A DNA stretch of 64,000 bases from Limanda limanda (lineage: Eukaryota; Chordata; Actinopteri; Pleuronectiformes; Pleuronectidae). The notes beneath the pieces are model-generated. The model saw only the letters and a program-made list of their open reading frames with translations. It ran no database searches and was not told the DNA's origin. The position numbers and the translations under genes are program-made. The stretch is taken from positions 26,167,393 to 26,231,392 of the forward strand of contig NC_083644.1 of NCBI RefSeq assembly GCF_963576545.1. Direction: 5' to 3'. Each line of letters begins with the position of its first letter. Within the stretch, counting starts at the first letter, position 1. Positions 60,476-64,000 of the stretch are shown piece by piece.

Positions 60476-60785
60476 GTGTCGATACGTAAATGAGGTAAGA
60501 GGTCCCAACCCACGCACACACAGGCCCCGGGGCTCCGCCCCCCATACCACCACAGAGTCGCTCAGAGACAGAAGCAGTGACTGAGACTTGAGCTAGTCAC
60601 CGCGAAGCAGCCGCTCAGTGACTTTGTAGAACAGTGGAAACAGTGAAAACACAGAGTTTCTCTGGTCACATCTGCTCAGTGATCAGCTGCTTCATGGGCA
60701 GAGCAGAAGCTGCAGGTGATTTGGCATCACTTGACTTGCACTCGAGATTGCTTCTGCATCTTTGTGGCATTCTTAACATCACATA

Positions 60786-60976
60786 TCATTTTACAGACGC
60801 TTTTATCCAAAGCAGCTTACAATTAGTGCATTCAACATTTATGAGGGGCCATTTTTTTTTAGGTGTTAAGTATCTTGCCCAAGGCGACTTCGGCATGCAT
60901 GTGGAAGAGTGAGGATTGAACAGCCAACCTTCTCGTTGGAGGACGACCATTCTACCCCTAGGCCACACCGCCCCAA
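60786..60976 (-). mobile_element. tRNA-derived SINE with GCGTCTG tail
   Basis: Minus strand begins GGGGCGGTGTGGCCTAGGGG (A box), B box GGCTGTTCAATCC (one mismatch), body TGCCGAAGTCGCCTTGGGCA and tail AAGCTGCTTTGGATAAAAGC-GTCTG. The tail is the module also found at 7567 and 43254, so those fragments may derive from a relative of this SINE. Confidence 0.75.
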
Positions 60977-61305
60977 AATAGGTCTTTGCACAGTATTTGC
61001 AATTGTACACAGCCTTTCCTTCTACATTGGATGGGGTGAAATGTCTCCACACATGAGATGACATGAGTGCACAAGTCATTGTTCTGTAGAATAAGATGAG
61101 AAAAGTTTGTAAAAACACTAATGCAATGCCAGAGATATAAATAGTTAGCCAAACAAATGGAAACGTCTGAAAAATATTTTATAATTGATGGATAAATGAA
61201 TGGAAATAGGCTAGATGAACAATCCTCAATCAGCATGCTTATATATTTTCCCCAGTAATATCATCGAAACTTACCTGACTTGTCCTGCACACTACAGCAG
61301 GCCTC

Positions 61306-61576
61306 AATAGTGCTGTAGTGTGCAGGATGCTGGGAATTATCTGTGCATGTGATGAAAGAATGCACAGTGGAGGGTTGAAATTCAACGTGCAGCGTGTGCT
61401 GCATTCCATACATCTTTAAAATTGAGTTTTGAATAATGTTTTTATTGCTCAGCGTTTAATTTGCTAATTTTTTTTTTTTTCAAAATTCCCAAACTTCCCG
61501 AGCTTAACTTCCCATGGAAAGTTTCCAAAAAGTTTCCGGAAATTTACCGGAAACTTTCCGCCCCTTTGCAACCCTA
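61306..61576 (+). repeat. direct repeat, copy 1 (hAT-like end)
   Basis: Shares GCTGTAGTGTGCAGGATGCT through CCGCCCCTTT with 62010-62264 in the same orientation. The end (CGGAAACTTTCCGCCCC then TTTGCAACCCTA) has the look of a hAT terminus. Confidence 0.75.
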
Positions 61577-62009
61577 CTCCCTATAGCAACTCAATCATCT
61601 GGATAGACCTGGTCATGGGCTTCAGTTGGCTCTCAGCCAATGAAATGTCAGGGTTCAAATCTCAGGGAGCGGCTAGAAACACAGTGGGGGTCCTCTGAAG
61701 GACACCCGAGATGCTTCCCCCACCAAGGAGAGGCTCCAGGTCGGCTGAAGAATGTGTGGATTCACAGTAGAAACCGGTAAAACTGGTTTCAGGTTGGCCT
61801 ACAGGCCTCAGTTTTATTGCTCTTTGTCTGGAGGTCAGATCTCAGGACTCAACCCTCCAACAACATATATATACAGTAATACAAGGGAAAAGGTCATAAA
61901 CAATCATTTTTGACGATTCATAAAATACTATGGTTAAGTAAACTAACAGTTACATCACTGCAGGAGAAGTCAGTTGTACATAAGATAAGATTGTGTGGAC
62001 TCAACAGCC

Positions 62010-62264
62010 CTGCTGTAGTGTGCAGGATGCTGGGAATTATCTGTGCATGTGATGGAAGAATGCACAGTGCAGGGTTGGAATTCAACGCGCAGCGTGTGCT
62101 GCATTCCATACATCTTTAAAATAGAGTTTTGAATAACGTTTTTATTGCTCAGGGTTTAATTTGTGGAATTTTTTTTTTAATTCCCCAAATTCCCCAGCTT
62201 AACTTCCCATGGAAAGTTTCTGGAAATTTACCGAAAATGTTCCGCCCCTTTACAACCAATAGTG
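62010..62264 (+). repeat. direct repeat, copy 2
   Basis: Second copy of 61306-61576, with small indels in the T run and the GGAAATTT region. It ends about 75 bases before the cpt2 exon-3-like piece, inside what was probably cpt2 intron 2. Confidence 0.75.
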
Positions 62265-62338
62265 AGACACTCAACCTATTCATTTCATTAATGGATAATA
62301 TTAACAGTTAAGATCTTGGATCTTTTGTGTGCCCTCAG

Positions 62339-63090
62339 AGCAACAGAGAAACTTGCACAGGATTTCCAGAATGGTGTGGGGAAACAGCTGCATGAGGAAT
62401 TAGTAGCCCAGGATAAAATAAATAAGCACACTAGCTACATCTCAGGTGAAGCCTTTCTTGACAATTATAAATCTGAAGTTGAGCATGTCAAATTCATACA
62501 ATTATTAATACAACTGGTTGGCTTTCTTTCATTTCAGGACCATGGTTTGATATGTACCTGTCTGCTCGTGACTCTGTGGTGCTGAACTTCAACCCCTTCA
62601 TGCACTTCAACCTGGACCCTAACACAGAGTACAATAACCAGCTTGTACGGGCAACTAATATGGTGTGTACAGCTGTTCGCTTCATGAAAACACTTCGAGC
62701 TGGAGTACTAGAGCCTGAGGTTTTTCACCAAAACCCAGCAAAGAGTGAGACAGACGGATTCATAAGGTTCATCAGCTGGGTCCCGTCCTCTCTGTCTTGG
62801 TATGGAGCATACATGATGAATGCTTACCCCCTGGACATGTTTCAGTACTATTGCCTCTTTAACTCAACTCGGAACCCGAAATGTGGGCGGGATGAGCTCT
62901 TCACTAATGAGAGAGGGCGACATCTCTTAGTTATGAGAAAAGGCAACATGTATGTGTTTGACATCGTAGACAAAGATGGGAATTTATTGAAGCCTGCAGA
63001 GATCCAGTCCCACTTATAGTTAATTTTGTCTGATCCGACACCAGCGCCTGCCTTCCCTCTTGGGTTCCCGAGGACCGAACAGAGTGAGAC
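62339..63090 (+). pseudogene. cpt2: cpt2 fragment (exon 3 and start of exon 4)
   Basis: Carnitine palmitoyltransferase 2, the matrix-side enzyme that re-forms long-chain acyl-CoA from acylcarnitine for beta-oxidation. Exon 3 is 62339-62445 (107 nt, acceptor GTGCCCTCAG, donor G/GTGAAG): [26 protein letters not shown]. Exon 4 starts 62538 after [52 protein letters not shown] and [19 protein letters not shown]. An in-frame TAG (63017-63019) follows SHL; the same frame continues L-ILSDPTPAPAFPLG, so the stop is a nonsense change, and homology ends near 63090. Exons 1-2 and most of exon 4, including the catalytic part, are absent. Confidence 0.85.
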
Positions 63091-63094
63091 AGGC

Positions 63095-63215
63095 TGAGGC
63101 CCTATTGAAATTGTAAGGATTATTATTAGGGCACGAGCACTGACAGGCACTGACAGACAGTGAGGCCCTATTGAAATTGTAAGGATTATTATTATTATTT
63201 TTCGGGCAAATTAAT
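63095..63215 (+). repeat. short tandem repeat between the cpt2 pieces
   Basis: Two copies of GAGGCCCTATTGAAATTGTA-AGGATTATTATTA separated by GGGCACGAGCACTGACAGGCACTGACAG; a recurrent minisatellite-like unit that may have mediated the rearrangement. Confidence 0.75.
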
Positions 63216-63228
63216 TGGCTTTTTGAGG

Positions 63229-63412
63229 GCTCGTGACTCTGTGGTGCTGAACTTCAACCCCTTCATGTCCTCCAATCTGGACCCTATCACAAAGTACAAT
63301 AACAGTTATGAGAAAAGGCAACATGTATGTGTTTGACATCGTAGACAGCGATGGGAATTTAGTGAAGCCTGCAGAGATCCGGTCCCACTTTGCGTTCATT
63401 TTTTCTGATCTG
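63229..63412 (+). pseudogene. cpt2: second, internally deleted cpt2 exon 4 piece
   Basis: Repeats the start of exon 4 ([20 protein letters not shown]), then jumps after TACAATAAC to AGTTATGAGAAAAGGCAAC, omitting about 290 bases and shifting frame, and continues to SHFAFIFSD. It lacks the TAG present in the first piece. Ends at the Harbinger-like repeat at 63412. Confidence 0.85.
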
Positions 63413-64000
63413 AAGGCTCCATTATACTTCTACGTATCCGTTTCTCGGAGAGGGCTAGAGAGTCTTTTTGATTTTTACTTGTCCGACCACTGTACGTTGA
63501 AAAAAATTCACCGCCAAACCCATAGGTGGCGCAACGGAAGACGAGCTCAGAGAAGCCTACCCCAATTTTGGGAAGAAGAAGTCCACGTTGTTTCTGTTTA
63601 TCTCTGTTAGCCTGCCTCCCACACACTGAACCATGGCAACTAACAGAACTAAATAAAGTGACACCCAGCGGGTCAAAATGCTGATGTTATCGTTTCTTAG
63701 CGCAGCGGTTCCCCGGTCTTGTTTCCGAACTGTGTTGCTGATTCCACAGCTTGAAGCTCCGTGTAGCTTGAAGCTAGCTTCCCTCCCAGCTTCCACACAG
63801 TCAGCAGGGACTCCCGACACTAACTACTACCCAGTGTTTGCTTCTAACCTGACGGTATTATAGTGTCATGATAGAAGTGGAATTAAAGTCGTGACGGCGG
63901 GTTTTTGCTCTGTTACCACCGCAGTTAGCATGGTGGCTAGCCCGCTAGCCTAGCCTGCTAGCGCCGTTTTGAAAGCTCGTTATAACCGTATGTGACCGTG
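63412..64000 (+). mobile_element. Harbinger-like element, copy 2, cut by window edge
   Basis: Starts AAGGCTCCATTATACTTCTAC and follows 54660-55290 closely with small indels (for example a shorter CTGCTTGAGGC-type stretch). Continues beyond the window. Confidence 0.65.

Noticed and set aside
61600..61690. B-box-like GGGTTCAAATC suggesting another tRNA or SINE
   Set aside because: No convincing A box at the right distance and no second copy in the window.

Overview
This is a vertebrate nuclear window, almost certainly from a ray-finned (teleost) fish. Evidence: widely spaced, spliced vertebrate genes with GT-AG introns; long CA, GA and GT microsatellites; and dense fish-type repeats (L2/Maui and Rex1-type LINE 3' ends, tRNA-derived SINEs, TTAA-flanked and hAT MITEs, a Ty3/gypsy fragment, IS630-Tc1-type DNA transposons). 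Nothing bacterial is present. Most long open frames are microsatellite or repeat shadows.

Three host loci can be read. (1) slc1a7 (retinal-type glutamate transporter EAAT5) lies on the minus strand. Coding exons 1-3 are at 19611-19471, 5373-5294 and 2346-2131, and the rest lies beyond the left edge. Exon phases join perfectly. (2) shisal2a (FAM159A-like single-pass membrane protein) lies on the plus strand, complete in three exons (41600-41781, 45152-45288, 48601-48788; 168 residues). A long GA tract precedes exon 1, and a hairpin-embedded AATAAA sits in the 3' UTR. (3) Pieces of cpt2 (carnitine palmitoyltransferase 2) lie on the plus strand at 62339-63412: one exon-3-like piece, an exon-4-like piece with an in-frame stop, and a second, internally deleted exon-4 piece. 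Human SLC1A7, CPT2 and SHISAL2A all lie in 1p32.3, so the content looks like conserved synteny, although the cpt2 pieces look like a broken copy.

Layout: 1-19.6 kb is slc1a7 with its 14-kb first intron, which holds a perfect 53-bp inverted repeat, several MITEs and an L2-like LINE split by a TTAA MITE. 19.6-41 kb is intergenic: Rex1-type LINE ends, tRNA-SINEs, a cluster of related IS630-Tc1-like transposons (27.4-33.6 kb) ending in an apparently intact, spliced DD35E transposase gene inside a complete TA-flanked element, and a very recent 1298-bp tandem duplication (37.0-39.6 kb). 41-49.4 kb is shisal2a. 49.4-64 kb is a nest of transposons: an L2 3' end split by a 2.6-kb LTR-like insertion, a Harbinger-like repeat of about 1 kb present twice, a minus-strand Ty3/gypsy pol fragment with its 3' LTR split by a perfect hAT element with 8-bp target duplication, further SINEs, and the cpt2 pieces.

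The host genes are not a functional pathway: one is a synaptic glutamate transporter, one a small membrane protein, one a mitochondrial enzyme relic. The window is mostly a record of nested transposition whose order can be read from target duplications.
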